DNA of 20,254 nucleotides from an uncultured Ignavibacteria bacterium (GTDB lineage: Bacteria; Bacteroidota; Ignavibacteria; Tepidaquicellales; Tepidaquicellaceae), in the NCBI GenBank assembly GCA_937974175.1, contig CALJIG010000015.1, forward strand, positions 1 through 20,254, read 5' to 3'. The translations under genes were made by a program, and so were the position numbers. Shown in pieces: positions 1 through 7,824 of this stretch; position 1 is the stretch's first letter; each line of letters begins with the position of its first letter. The notes beneath the pieces were generated by a model, which was given only the letters and a program-made list of their open reading frames with translations, did not search any database and was not told the origin of the DNA.

Positions 1-61
1 AATTAAATTATTTTCTAAATTCTCTCCCCTCTTTGTTTTTCTAATTTTAAACACAACAGTT

Positions 62-457
62 ATGAGCCAGACAATCAATACCTCTTTGATGGATAAACTT
101 ACCGGCAAATGGGAAATAAAATACGATAATGCAATGATGTATGAAACCTGGGAAAAAGTTAACGATACTCTGTACAAAGGAAAAAGCCAAATGATTGCTA
201 ACGATAAAGTTGTATTCGAAGAAATTATGGAACTTGGCAAAGATGCTGACGGGAAATTTTATTTTAATGCATTAATAAAGGACAGAAAAATAAAACTTGA
301 AGTCATAAAAGCTGAAGGTGACGAACTATTATATGAAAGCGACAGCGATAAAAACAAAGTGAGCTATAAATTTGAAGGCGAAAAGCTGCATGTAAGAATA
401 ATAAGGCGAGAGGATAATTCTGTGAAAGAAGAGTTTTTATTCGATAGAAGCAAATAA
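62..457 (+). CDS. Small DUF6265-like (lipocalin-like) protein
   Basis: A 131-residue protein with no signal peptide or membrane segment, so probably cytoplasmic. Residues 12-60 carry the pattern of small beta-rich Bacteroidota proteins of the DUF6265 type: an LTGKWE opening, then an aromatic/Trp pair (YETWEKVND), then YKGKSQMI, followed by alternating beta-strand segments to the end. The usual later motif of that family (an ENPxHDFPQ-like segment) is replaced by YESDSDKNKVSYKF, so the match is partial. The family has no defined activity; a ligand-binding barrel is only a structural guess. The ATG is preceded by AT-rich DNA without a Shine-Dalgarno. The next gene, on the same strand, starts 60 nt downstream, so co-transcription is possible. 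Family assignment is from memory of the motif pattern. Confidence 0.75.
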   Translation: MSQTINTSLMDKLTGKWEIKYDNAMMYETWEKVNDTLYKGKSQMIANDKVVFEEIMELGKDADGKFYFNALIKDRKIKLEVIKAEGDELLYESDSDKNKVSYKFEGEKLHVRIIRREDNSVKEEFLFDRSK

Positions 458-517
458 TTGTATAATTGCATTTTTTTAACAATATGTAATGGTTAAATTG
501 ATTGCTTAAATAATTTT

Positions 518-2365
518 ATGTCAGAAACAAAGAATATCAGATGTGTATATGACCCATTGCAGGAGCTAATGGAGTACTATGCCGATAAAAAAACTGAAAA
601 AAGAGATACATCGAATGATGTTAATCTTCCTATAGAAGAAAAGCTTAAGAACAGAATAATTGACGGCGATAAAATCGGCATCGATTCCGAACTTGAAGTT
701 GGGCTTAAAAAATATTCTGCGCTGGAAATTATAAACGATATTTTGCTTGACGGAATGAAAACAGTCGGTGTGTTGTTCGGTTCAGGACAGATGCAGCTCC
801 CTTTTGTTTTACAATCTGCTGAATGTATGAAAACAGCCGTTGCTTATCTTGAGCCATTCATGGATAAGGTAGAAGGTGATAACTCAAAGGGTATAGTTAT
901 TCTTGCAACAGTAAAGGGTGACGTGCATGATATAGGTAAAAATCTTGTAGATATTATTCTAACAAATAACGGATACAAAGTAATTAACCTTGGCATAAAA
1001 TGCTCTATTGAAACTATGCTTGCCGCTTACGAAGAGCATAAAGCAGATGCAATAGGTATGAGCGGACTGCTTGTGAAATCAACTGCTATTATGAAAGAGA
1101 ATCTTGAGCTGATGAACCAAAGAGGACTGGAAATTCCTGTAATCCTCGGCGGTGCTGCTTTAACAAAAAGATTTGTTGAAGGAGATTTACGCGCACTATA
1201 TAAAGGTGATGTGTATTATGCAAATGATGCATTCGACGGACTGAAATTCATAGCTTCAATTGTTGAACACAAACGAAAAGGTGTAAGACCTGAACTTCCA
1301 ATTTATATTGACCCGCGCGGCAGAACGCAGCTTCCGCCCGATATGCTTTTAGAAAAAGAAAAAACAGATATCGGCGCTTCGATGGATACATCTCTGAACC
1401 TGATTAAAAAACAGGAAGAGGATGCAGATTTCAAAAAAGAAATTGAATACGATAAAGAAAGAAAAACGTTTATACGTAAATCCAATATCAGCACTGATGC
1501 GCCTGTTCCGGCACCACCATTCCTTGGCAGCAAGATTGTAGAAGATATAAGATTAGATAAGCTTTACGATTACATTAATGAAGTCGCATTGTTCAGAGGA
1601 AGCTGGAATGTTTATAAAGGGAAATCGACCGAAGAAGAATATAAAAAATTAATTGACGAGCAAATCGTGCCGGTATTTAATGAGCTGAAGCTGCAATGTA
1701 AAAGAGAAAATTTATTAACACCAAAAGTTATTTATGGATACTTTCCATGTCAGTCATACGATGACGAGCTTATAGTTTATAAGCCGAAAGGAATAAGCGA
1801 TGAAGAGCTTCACTCAGAATGGAAAAACTTTGATTTCAAAAATTTAACTCCGGATAATGTAGAAGAGTGGCAGCATTTTAATTTCCCGAGACAAAATAAA
1901 GACAGACATCTTTGCATAAGCGATTTTTTTAAATCAAAAAATTCCGGCCAGCTTGATATTGCTGCTTTCCAGATTGTTACAGTCGGTGAAAAAGCAACTG
2001 AACACGCTCAGAAATTATACGGGGCAAACCGCTATCAGGATTATTTATACTTCCACGGATTTGCAGTTGAAACAACTGAGGCATTAGCAGAGTATTGGCA
2101 TAAGATTGTAAGAATGGAATTGGGAATTGCCGGTAAGGATTCGCCTGAAATCAAAAAATTATTTTCACAGGGATATCAGGGTTCAAGATATTCATTCGGT
2201 TATCCCGCTTGTCCTAACCTTGAAGATAACAAACAGATGTTTGAATTATTACACCCGGAAAGACTAGGTGTAGAACTTACTGAAGAATTCCAAATGGTGC
2301 CTGAGCAGACTACTAATGCAATCATCGTTCATCACCCTGAAGCGAAGTATTTCTTCGTAAGATAA
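518..2365 (+). CDS. metH: Methionine synthase (B12-dependent), C-terminal half: cap, cobalamin and reactivation domains
   Basis: In full-length MetH these domains carry methylcobalamin and reductively remethylate it with AdoMet. Residues about 10-118 match the helical cap domain (DPLQELMEYYADK at the start, LPFVLQSAECMKTAVAYLEP later). Residues 125-250 are the Rossmann cobalamin domain, with D135-x-H137-x-x-G140 (H137 the lower axial ligand), S182-x-L184 and G211-G212. A variable linker (about 255-325) leads to the activation domain (about 330-615), with LFRGSW at 358-363, E521, and R557 before GYPACP (561-566), the expected AdoMet-binding residues. The homocysteine and methyltetrahydrofolate domains (about 650 residues in E. 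coli MetH) are absent. The preceding gene is unrelated and a stop-containing 60-nt gap separates them, so this is a designed or evolved split rather than a window truncation. The chain ends soon after HHPEAKYFF, slightly shorter than E. coli MetH. The N-terminal half must be elsewhere if the pathway is complete. Confidence 0.93.
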   Translation: MSETKNIRCVYDPLQELMEYYADKKTEKRDTSNDVNLPIEEKLKNRIIDGDKIGIDSELEVGLKKYSALEIINDILLDGMKTVGVLFGSGQMQLPFVLQSAECMKTAVAYLEPFMDKVEGDNSKGIVILATVKGDVHDIGKNLVDIILTNNGYKVINLGIKCSIETMLAAYEEHKADAIGMSGLLVKSTAIMKENLELMNQRGLEIPVILGGAALTKRFVEGDLRALYKGDVYYANDAFDGLKFIASIVEHKRKGVRPELPIYIDPRGRTQLPPDMLLEKEKTDIGASMDTSLNLIKKQEEDADFKKEIEYDKERKTFIRKSNISTDAPVPAPPFLGSKIVEDIRLDKLYDYINEVALFRGSWNVYKGKSTEEEYKKLIDEQIVPVFNELKLQCKRENLLTPKVIYGYFPCQSYDDELIVYKPKGISDEELHSEWKNFDFKNLTPDNVEEWQHFNFPRQNKDRHLCISDFFKSKNSGQLDIAAFQIVTVGEKATEHAQKLYGANRYQDYLYFHGFAVETTEALAEYWHKIVRMELGIAGKDSPEIKKLFSQGYQGSRYSFGYPACPNLEDNKQMFELLHPERLGVELTEEFQMVPEQTTNAIIVHHPEAKYFFVR

Positions 2366-2372
2366 AACTTAA

Positions 2373-3995
2373 TTATTTTCTTTTTGAAGGCTCCGGTGTT
2401 GTAGCATTGCTCTCTATGGGGTCTTCATCAATATCTTTTTTCTGAACTTTTTTAGCTCTCTGTTCTTCTTCGGTTTTTCTTCCGTTAGATAAAATCTGTT
2501 CATCATCTTCTGTTACTTTCACTTCTTCTTTTTTCTTAGTCACAACAGGCATATATCCGTAAGTCAATGCTGAATATGCATCAACCCTTCCGTATCCGTA
2601 GTATTTATCCCAGCCCGGTTTGTCTTCCCTTGAATCACCAACCTGATCTTTAGCAGTAGAAATAATTATTTCTTTTACCTCTGCGGCAGTGCGTGAAGGC
2701 TTTTGAGATAGCAATAAGGAAGCTATTCCGCTGACTATAGCTGTTGACTGTGATGTTCCGCTCCACATTGATTCATAGCTTGTAATGCTTTCATAATCTA
2801 ATCCGTAAATTTTGTTTCCGGGTGCAACAACTGAGATATGTTTTCCCCAGCAGGAACCGCCGCCCCATGTAAATCTTAAGCATCTGTTATCATCTGTATC
2901 GGTCGCGCCGATAGCAAAAACGCCTTTGAAGCTGGCCGGATAATAATCCTGGTCATCGCCTTTATTCATCATAGCTGCGCACACTAAAACATTTTTTGCA
3001 GTTGCATAATCTATAGCAGTCTTTAATGTTTTTGAAAAATCAGAACCGCCTTCGCTCATATTAATAATCTGCGCGCCGTTATCTACAGCATATTTTACTG
3101 ATGCAGCCCACCAGATGTATTCACCGTTATTATTCGAACTCAGATTTTTACAGTTCATTAATCTGCTCTTCTGATTTATTCCTGCAAAGCCTATAACATT
3201 ATTTGTAGAGCAGCCGATAACTGATGCGATATTTGTTCCGTGCCCGAAGCCGTCTGTGGGAGTATTATCATCATAGGCAAAGTCCCAGCCTTTATAATCA
3301 TCTATGTAGCCGTTATCGTCATCGTCAATTCCGTTATCAGGAATTTCTTCTTTATTTATCCACATTCTGCTTCTTAAATCAGGATGGTCATCTTTTATGC
3401 CTGAATCCAGTATTGCCACTATAATATCTTCACTTCCTTTTTCAATATCCCATGCATTTACCATATTAATATCTGCGCCTATCTTTGCATTGCCTCTTCC
3501 AGTAGGGGCAATCTGTCCTTCGTTATTAAGATACCACTGCTTGGAGAACATTTCATCATTAGGCAAAAAAGATAGTTTCAGTTCTTTTTTACCGGCAGCT
3601 TCTCCTATGAAAACCGGTTCTGAAAATTCTACATCGCTTTCAGATGAAAAATCCTTTACTGCTTTATCAACTGTTTTGGAATTATAGGTATCAAAATAAA
3701 AAACATAAATCCTGCCCATTCCAAGTTTTTCGAATAAATCCGCATCGCCGTTATTTTGTTTAAAGACGGGTTCAATCTTATTTACTTTGTAATCTTCAAT
3801 TTTTTTATCAAGAGAAGGAATCCCCGTGCGTGTAGAAATTTTTCCAGTAGCTTCGGAAATCTTCAATTCTTTTTTAGTCTTAACTATAACTTTTTCAGTT
3901 TTATAATTAAGCTTTTCATTCTCTTCGGAATTAACAGCTATAGCTGAAAAAAGCTGTACGGAAATGATAAGTATTGCAATGTAGATTAATTTCAT
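2373..3995 (-). CDS. Secreted subtilisin-like (S8) serine protease
   Basis: Exported peptidase of the subtilase family. Residues 1-20 form a signal peptide (hydrophobic, ending SAIA). Residues about 30-145 look like a propeptide, followed by the frequent linker NDEMFSKQWYLNNEGQ (146-161). The catalytic domain carries the triad D197 (AILDSGI), H252 (GFGHGT) and S415 (SGTSQS), and the oxyanion Asn is probably N344, in AAMMNKG where AAGNxG is usual. An Asp/Asn-rich acidic loop at 222-243 (DDDDNGYIDD) resembles calcium-binding inserts in this family. The tail (about 485-540) is highly charged, rich in Lys and Glu, and has no recognisable type IX secretion or barrel domain. It is translated 8 nt after the stop of the upstream barrel protein, so the two probably form one transcript. 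It converges with the metH half 7 nt away with no obvious terminator between them. Substrate unknown. Confidence 0.95.
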   Translation of the reverse strand: MKLIYIAILIISVQLFSAIAVNSEENEKLNYKTEKVIVKTKKELKISEATGKISTRTGIPSLDKKIEDYKVNKIEPVFKQNNGDADLFEKLGMGRIYVFYFDTYNSKTVDKAVKDFSSESDVEFSEPVFIGEAAGKKELKLSFLPNDEMFSKQWYLNNEGQIAPTGRGNAKIGADINMVNAWDIEKGSEDIIVAILDSGIKDDHPDLRSRMWINKEEIPDNGIDDDDNGYIDDYKGWDFAYDDNTPTDGFGHGTNIASVIGCSTNNVIGFAGINQKSRLMNCKNLSSNNNGEYIWWAASVKYAVDNGAQIINMSEGGSDFSKTLKTAIDYATAKNVLVCAAMMNKGDDQDYYPASFKGVFAIGATDTDDNRCLRFTWGGGSCWGKHISVVAPGNKIYGLDYESITSYESMWSGTSQSTAIVSGIASLLLSQKPSRTAAEVKEIIISTAKDQVGDSREDKPGWDKYYGYGRVDAYSALTYGYMPVVTKKKEEVKVTEDDEQILSNGRKTEEEQRAKKVQKKDIDEDPIESNATTPEPSKRK

Positions 3996-4003
3996 CAGAT
4001 AAT

Positions 4004-4759
4004 TTAAAATCTATAGCCTAAGCCAAAACTGACTTTTAAGCCATCAAGAAAAATTTTTGAATTAATTTCCTTACCCAGCGGATAAGAAACTCCGTTAATG
4101 TTTACAAAATCTAAAGGAAATTTTGACTTTACATCGTACTCGCCGTCACGGAATCTTAGTTCCATAAAACTCATAAAATTTTTTTCAAAATAATATTCAA
4201 TTCCGCTAAGAACTACTAAACTTAAACCAAAAGATTTAGAAATAGTTTCACTCTCATAGTTCAAAAATTTGCGTTTTCTGTCGCCGGAATACAAACCTAT
4301 TCCTCCCCCAAGATATATATTCAGGTTCTCCTGAAAAGAAGGCACATTGAAATACGCAGTAAACTCGACAGGATATGCCGTTATGGATTCAGTGAGCTTT
4401 ATTCTTGCAATAGATGTATCACCTTCAAGTGTAAGTACAGCATCATTATCCTGAATTTTTATAAACTCCGCTGTTACACCGAGGAATAAATCATTTCGAA
4501 AAAGTTTTGTGCGTAACGAAAAGCTGTATCCGTATCCTCCTGATATATCCAGTGTGGAATTTCTTTCAACTAAATCTGCAGAGTAAGGTGCAAGCTGAAT
4601 AGTAGCCGATGAAACGTAATTTAAAGAACCTGAAACAATTACATCGCTGAAAAAAGGTGAATCTGAATTTGTTTTAAGGGCTGAATTGGAAACTTTGTTT
4701 TGTGAAAAACCAATCGAGGGAATTAAAAGGGCAACTGACAATAAAATAAGCCTTAACAT
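4004..4759 (-). CDS. Outer-membrane beta-barrel protein
   Basis: A 251-residue exported protein. Residues 1-20 are a signal peptide (MLRLILLSVALLIPSIGFSQ). The rest is a run of amphipathic strands with many aromatic and Gly residues (ISGGYGYSFSLRTKLF, IYLGGGIGLYSG, GLKVSFGLGYRF), ending in Phe, the terminal aromatic expected for recognition by the BAM complex. Length fits an eight- to ten-strand barrel. No specific ligand or enzymatic motif was recognised, so transport or adhesion cannot be assigned. It is the first gene of a pair with the S8 protease. Upstream (4760-4956) a TATAAT sits at 4776-4781 on the minus strand but lacks a good partner box, so the promoter is unresolved. Confidence 0.85.
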   Translation of the reverse strand: MLRLILLSVALLIPSIGFSQNKVSNSALKTNSDSPFFSDVIVSGSLNYVSSATIQLAPYSADLVERNSTLDISGGYGYSFSLRTKLFRNDLFLGVTAEFIKIQDNDAVLTLEGDTSIARIKLTESITAYPVEFTAYFNVPSFQENLNIYLGGGIGLYSGDRKRKFLNYESETISKSFGLSLVVLSGIEYYFEKNFMSFMELRFRDGEYDVKSKFPLDFVNINGVSYPLGKEINSKIFLDGLKVSFGLGYRF

Positions 4760-4956
4760 AAGCCATATTATTAAAATTATATGATAATATCAATGAATGA
4801 GTAAATAAAACTGCATGTGCTTTAATGCGAAGAGGCTAAGTATCTGCAAAGAACGGAAAGTTATAAATACTTTTAAATATGTTTTTTTAAAATTTTTGCG
4901 GGCTTTGCTTTTAACTTCTTTGCGGTAAAATTTAAAGTTTACTTCGTTTATAGTAC

Positions 4957-4992
4957 AAAAAAAAGGCAGGATACTTTTCAATATCCTGCCTT
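4957..4992 (-). terminator. Intrinsic terminator downstream of the PpiD-like gene
   Basis: A perfect 11-bp inverted repeat (AAGGCAGGATA at 4963-4973 and TATCCTGCCTT at 4982-4992) with an 8-nt loop. Read leftward, it is followed by eight T residues (the A-run at 4957-4964). It starts 25 nt past the stop codon at 5018, so it ends the PpiD transcript. It also shows that the barrel/protease pair needs its own promoter between 4760 and 4956. Confidence 0.93.
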
Positions 4993-5017
4993 ATATATAA
5001 AACTATATTTTGTTTTC

Positions 5018-7171
5018 TTAGTTGAAGAACCTGTCGCGGTTATCAATTATATCCGCTTCGTTCTGCATCTTCTGCAGCCATTCCTGAACTACAGATTGTT
5101 TCTTTTGCGCTAGAAGTCCGTTTCTAATTTCATTATAAGCTTTCAGATAATCATCATTATTGAAAGGTGTTACATTGTTCAATTGAATCAGATAATATCC
5201 TTTAGAACCTTTAACAGGCTGGGAAATTTCTCCCTGCTTTAATGTGAAAATTGCATCAGATACCGCAAAGTCCTGACCGATTTTCGGAGCAGGCTTTGAA
5301 ACTGAAACGCTGTCTGCTGTCTCCACTACAGAAGGAGGAGTGAGAGTAGATAAAGATTTAATATCGTTATTCTGAATTTTAGCGCGTAAGTCAGTTGCCA
5401 TCTGTTTAAGGACTGCAAACTTCTTCTGTTCAACTACTTTTGGTTTTACCATTGTAGTTTTAATGGAATCAAAATTTCTGTAGCCTGCAGGAGTTTTTTC
5501 AATAAGCTCATAAACACCATAGCCGCCCTGAATTTTAACAGGTTCAAAAACTTTTTTAGGTCTGCTGTCCAAAGCCAGTTTCATAAGCTTCTTATTCTGC
5601 CCGGCTCCAGGAATAAATCCGTCTTTCAATACATCAGGTGTAGTAGTGCAAACCAGATTTACCTGTTTTGCAAGTGTATCAATGTTAGCGCCTTTATCTA
5701 CATCAAGATAGAAGCTTTCAGCTTTTTTCTTTGCGATATCTTTTGTTCTGGCGCCTGCTGTAACTGTTTTTTTAATTTCAGCTACTTTAAATTCTTTTTT
5801 GGATTTTCCTTTTACCTGAATAATATGAAAACCAAATTGTGTCTTTACCGGTCCTACAATTTCGCCGTCTTTAGCATTCATTGAAGCTTCTTCAAATTCC
5901 TTAACCATCGCGCCTTTTGTAAACCAGCCCAAATCACCTTTTTGAGTTTTAGCAGAAGGCTCATCAGATAATTGCTGTGCAAGTGTATTAATATCTTCAC
6001 CGGCTTTTACTCTTTTAAATATATCTTCGGCTTTCTTTTTTGCCGCGGCTGTATCTGTTCCGAAATTTACTAAAATGTGTGAAGCATTTACGTATGTATC
6101 TTCACCTTCTTTAGAGTCAATAAGACGAATTACTTTATAACCGTCATTTCCTATGATAATATCTGAAACATCACCCGGCTTTGCAGAGAATAAAAATTTA
6201 GTTGCATCGCTTCCGAAAGCATTAGGCTTCTGATAAGTATCGCTGAACGGAGATACTGAGTTATCATTCACAAGTCTTATTAAGCTTGAATCTTCCAGCG
6301 TTGCTGTCTTCAAATCCTTAATTAATACTTCAAGATATTTTTGCGCTGCTGCTGTATCTTCTGCTGTTGCAGCATCCGAAAATACAACGTACTTGAATTT
6401 TACGCTTTCATCAACTTTAAAATCTTCTTTATGCGCATCGTAATATTTTTTCATCTCTTCATTCGAAGGATTGTTCATGCTTGTATCTGTTATCATGCTG
6501 AAATCTAATCCTGAATAAGTAATATTGGCGAAAATTTTATCGTCTTTATATTTTTGCAATACATCGGCTTCCGTTACACGTACACCGGCTGTAAGTACTG
6601 CCTGTAATTTTTCTGATTGTAATACTTCACGAAGGTAACCCTCTACTTGCGTCCAGAACTGAGTTGCTTCTTTTGTCTTCATTCCGAGAGCCTGCTGATA
6701 GAAGCCAACGTTAAACACTCCCGTTGAATCCATAAAGTTTCTCTTTATAGGGTCAGGAAGCTGTTCGGGTCTGTTGTAAATCCAGTCTAAAATTTCTTTA
6801 TCACTTACAGTGACATTGTACTTTCTCATCGCTTCCTTTGTGATGGTCTGAGTAATCAAGCCGTTCCAGACCTGGTCACGGATCTGCTGCATCTGAGCTT
6901 CATCGATATCTTTGCCATTATTCTGCTGGCGCATTTGTGCCGCTTGTTGTTCAACTGCCTGCTCAAATTGCTGATAAGTTATCTCTTCTCCGTTAACTTT
7001 TGCAAAAAGCATTCTGTCTTCTCTTAAACCCATTAGGTTCATACCCCATTCAAAAACGATTGTCGCTAAGAATGCAACGATAACAACTATGATAATTACA
7101 GGCATTTTGTCCCGTAATTTATTCATAACACCTGTATTATAATGCTTTTGCTCTTTTTTATGATCTGTCAT
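5018..7171 (-). CDS. ppiD: Membrane-anchored periplasmic peptidyl-prolyl isomerase, PpiD/SurA-like
   Basis: A chaperone/foldase expected to help exported and outer-membrane proteins fold after Sec translocation. A short cytoplasmic N-terminus is followed by one transmembrane helix (about 23-41, MPVIIIVVIVAFLATIVFEW), then a SurA_N-like helical region (about 52-210, starting AKVNGEEITYQQFE). One clear parvulin domain lies at about 359-456 (VNASHILV, GDLGWFTKG, FGFHIIQV). Further copies of the parvulin-type C-terminal signature (F, acidic/Gly turn, P/V, GY, hydrophobic strand) recur near 325-350, 532-556 and 640-664, suggesting degenerate isomerase folds on each side. Length (717) is near the Bacteroidota PpiD range and somewhat above the E. 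coli protein. AAGGAG at 7185-7190 lies 13 nt before the ATG. A putative promoter lies at 7230-7261. A terminator follows, so it is probably monocistronic, unless the six-gene run upstream reads through. Confidence 0.92.
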   Translation of the reverse strand: MTDHKKEQKHYNTGVMNKLRDKMPVIIIVVIVAFLATIVFEWGMNLMGLREDRMLFAKVNGEEITYQQFEQAVEQQAAQMRQQNNGKDIDEAQMQQIRDQVWNGLITQTITKEAMRKYNVTVSDKEILDWIYNRPEQLPDPIKRNFMDSTGVFNVGFYQQALGMKTKEATQFWTQVEGYLREVLQSEKLQAVLTAGVRVTEADVLQKYKDDKIFANITYSGLDFSMITDTSMNNPSNEEMKKYYDAHKEDFKVDESVKFKYVVFSDAATAEDTAAAQKYLEVLIKDLKTATLEDSSLIRLVNDNSVSPFSDTYQKPNAFGSDATKFLFSAKPGDVSDIIIGNDGYKVIRLIDSKEGEDTYVNASHILVNFGTDTAAAKKKAEDIFKRVKAGEDINTLAQQLSDEPSAKTQKGDLGWFTKGAMVKEFEEASMNAKDGEIVGPVKTQFGFHIIQVKGKSKKEFKVAEIKKTVTAGARTKDIAKKKAESFYLDVDKGANIDTLAKQVNLVCTTTPDVLKDGFIPGAGQNKKLMKLALDSRPKKVFEPVKIQGGYGVYELIEKTPAGYRNFDSIKTTMVKPKVVEQKKFAVLKQMATDLRAKIQNNDIKSLSTLTPPSVVETADSVSVSKPAPKIGQDFAVSDAIFTLKQGEISQPVKGSKGYYLIQLNNVTPFNNDDYLKAYNEIRNGLLAQKKQSVVQEWLQKMQNEADIIDNRDRFFN

Positions 7172-7200
7172 TAGATATAATGAACTCCTTAATTATGTAT

Positions 7201-7271
7201 AAATATTTGAAATTTTGAGGAATAAACCTTAAAGTTAAAACTTTCGGGAGGGAAAATCAATTCAAATATTT
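7201..7271. repeat. 11-bp inverted repeat flanking the ppiD promoter
   Basis: AAATATTTGAA at 7201-7211 and its exact reverse complement at 7261-7271, 49 nt apart, with the putative promoter between and touching one arm. A smaller palindrome (AAAGTT, 2 nt, AACTTT, 7231-7244) lies inside. The arms are pure A/T apart from one G/C, so chance is a real possibility. Confidence 0.5.
7230..7261 (-). promoter_or_regulatory. Putative promoter of ppiD, Bacteroidota-like
   Basis: On the minus strand ATTG (7258-7261) is followed after exactly 20 nt by TAACTTTA (7230-7237). The known primary-sigma consensus in Bacteroides is TTTG at -33 and TAnnTTTG at -7, so both boxes match with one change each. It leaves a leader of roughly 50 nt before the ppiD ATG. 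The same spacing occurs in two other gaps in this window. Prediction only. Confidence 0.4.
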
Positions 7272-7294
7272 CACAAAAATTCAGAATTGACTGA

Positions 7295-7801
7295 TTATTT
7301 AGACATTCTGATTATTGAAAATTTAAGGCTCGAGTTAACAACTAAACTTGCAATTGATTTCAATTCAGACAAAAAACGCAGTTCAGCGTTTCTTTTTCCA
7401 ATTTCTGCAATAACATTTGTTATTTCAGTTACATTTACCGCCGCTTCAGATTCAGAAGAAACATAATATCCCGCAGTTTCATCCAGCAAGGTGAAAATAT
7501 CAGGTTCGAATTCATATTTATAAAGAGTAGCTTTCTGAATTCTTTCTTTCCAGACTTCTTCTACATTTATTATGTAGCCTTTTGTACTCTCACCAAAAAA
7601 CGTATTTAAATCTTCTTCAGATGTGTGAACTGCCTTATAATAAGTAACTCTCGGGCAATTTCTTGGAAGTAAATAATTATGAAGCAGATTATCTGATATT
7701 GCAAATACTACATCACCTTTTATTGATTCATAAAATTGCGGTGACGGGCGCGGATGGAAAATTTTTATATCCGGCTCTTCACTTATATGGAATAATTTCA
7801 T
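7295..7801 (-). CDS. DUF6886-like conserved protein
   Basis: A 168-residue soluble protein of unknown function. I recognise the pattern of the family annotated DUF6886: an N-terminal LFHISEEPDIKIFHPRPSP (3-21), VVFAIS (31-36), NYLLPRNCPRVTYY (42-55), WKERI (84-88), LYKYEFEP (93-100), AGYYVS (110-115) and a C-terminal SLKFSIIRMSK. The order of an N-terminal FHIS strand, a VFAIS strand, YYK and a Tyr/Glu segment is reminiscent of the ADP-ribosyltransferase/RNA 2'-phosphotransferase fold, but this is only a resemblance by eye and no catalytic role is established. Last gene of the six-gene run, 23 nt after meaB. No clear terminator follows; the next 123 nt hold the ppiD promoter region. Confidence 0.8.
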   Translation of the reverse strand: MKLFHISEEPDIKIFHPRPSPQFYESIKGDVVFAISDNLLHNYLLPRNCPRVTYYKAVHTSEEDLNTFFGESTKGYIINVEEVWKERIQKATLYKYEFEPDIFTLLDETAGYYVSSESEAAVNVTEITNVIAEIGKRNAELRFLSELKSIASLVVNSSLKFSIIRMSK

Positions 7802-7824
7802 TTACTTCCGTAAAGTTGTTTCAT

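Noticed and set aside
450..478. Possible terminator after the first gene (GCAA/TTGC arms and seven Ts)
   Set aside because: The stem is interrupted by mismatches and is A/T-rich; not strong enough to call.
458..517. Cobalamin or SAM riboswitch ahead of the metH half
   Set aside because: The gap is only 60 nt, A/T-rich and shows no conserved riboswitch core.
2343..2357. CGAAG/CTTCG hairpin at the convergent metH-protease junction
   Set aside because: Only 5 bp, inside coding sequence and with no T-run on either strand.
4790..4981. 63-codon open frame on the minus strand between the terminator and the barrel gene
   Set aside because: It begins in the loop of the intrinsic terminator, has no recognisable domain and a composition like the surrounding noncoding A/T-rich DNA.
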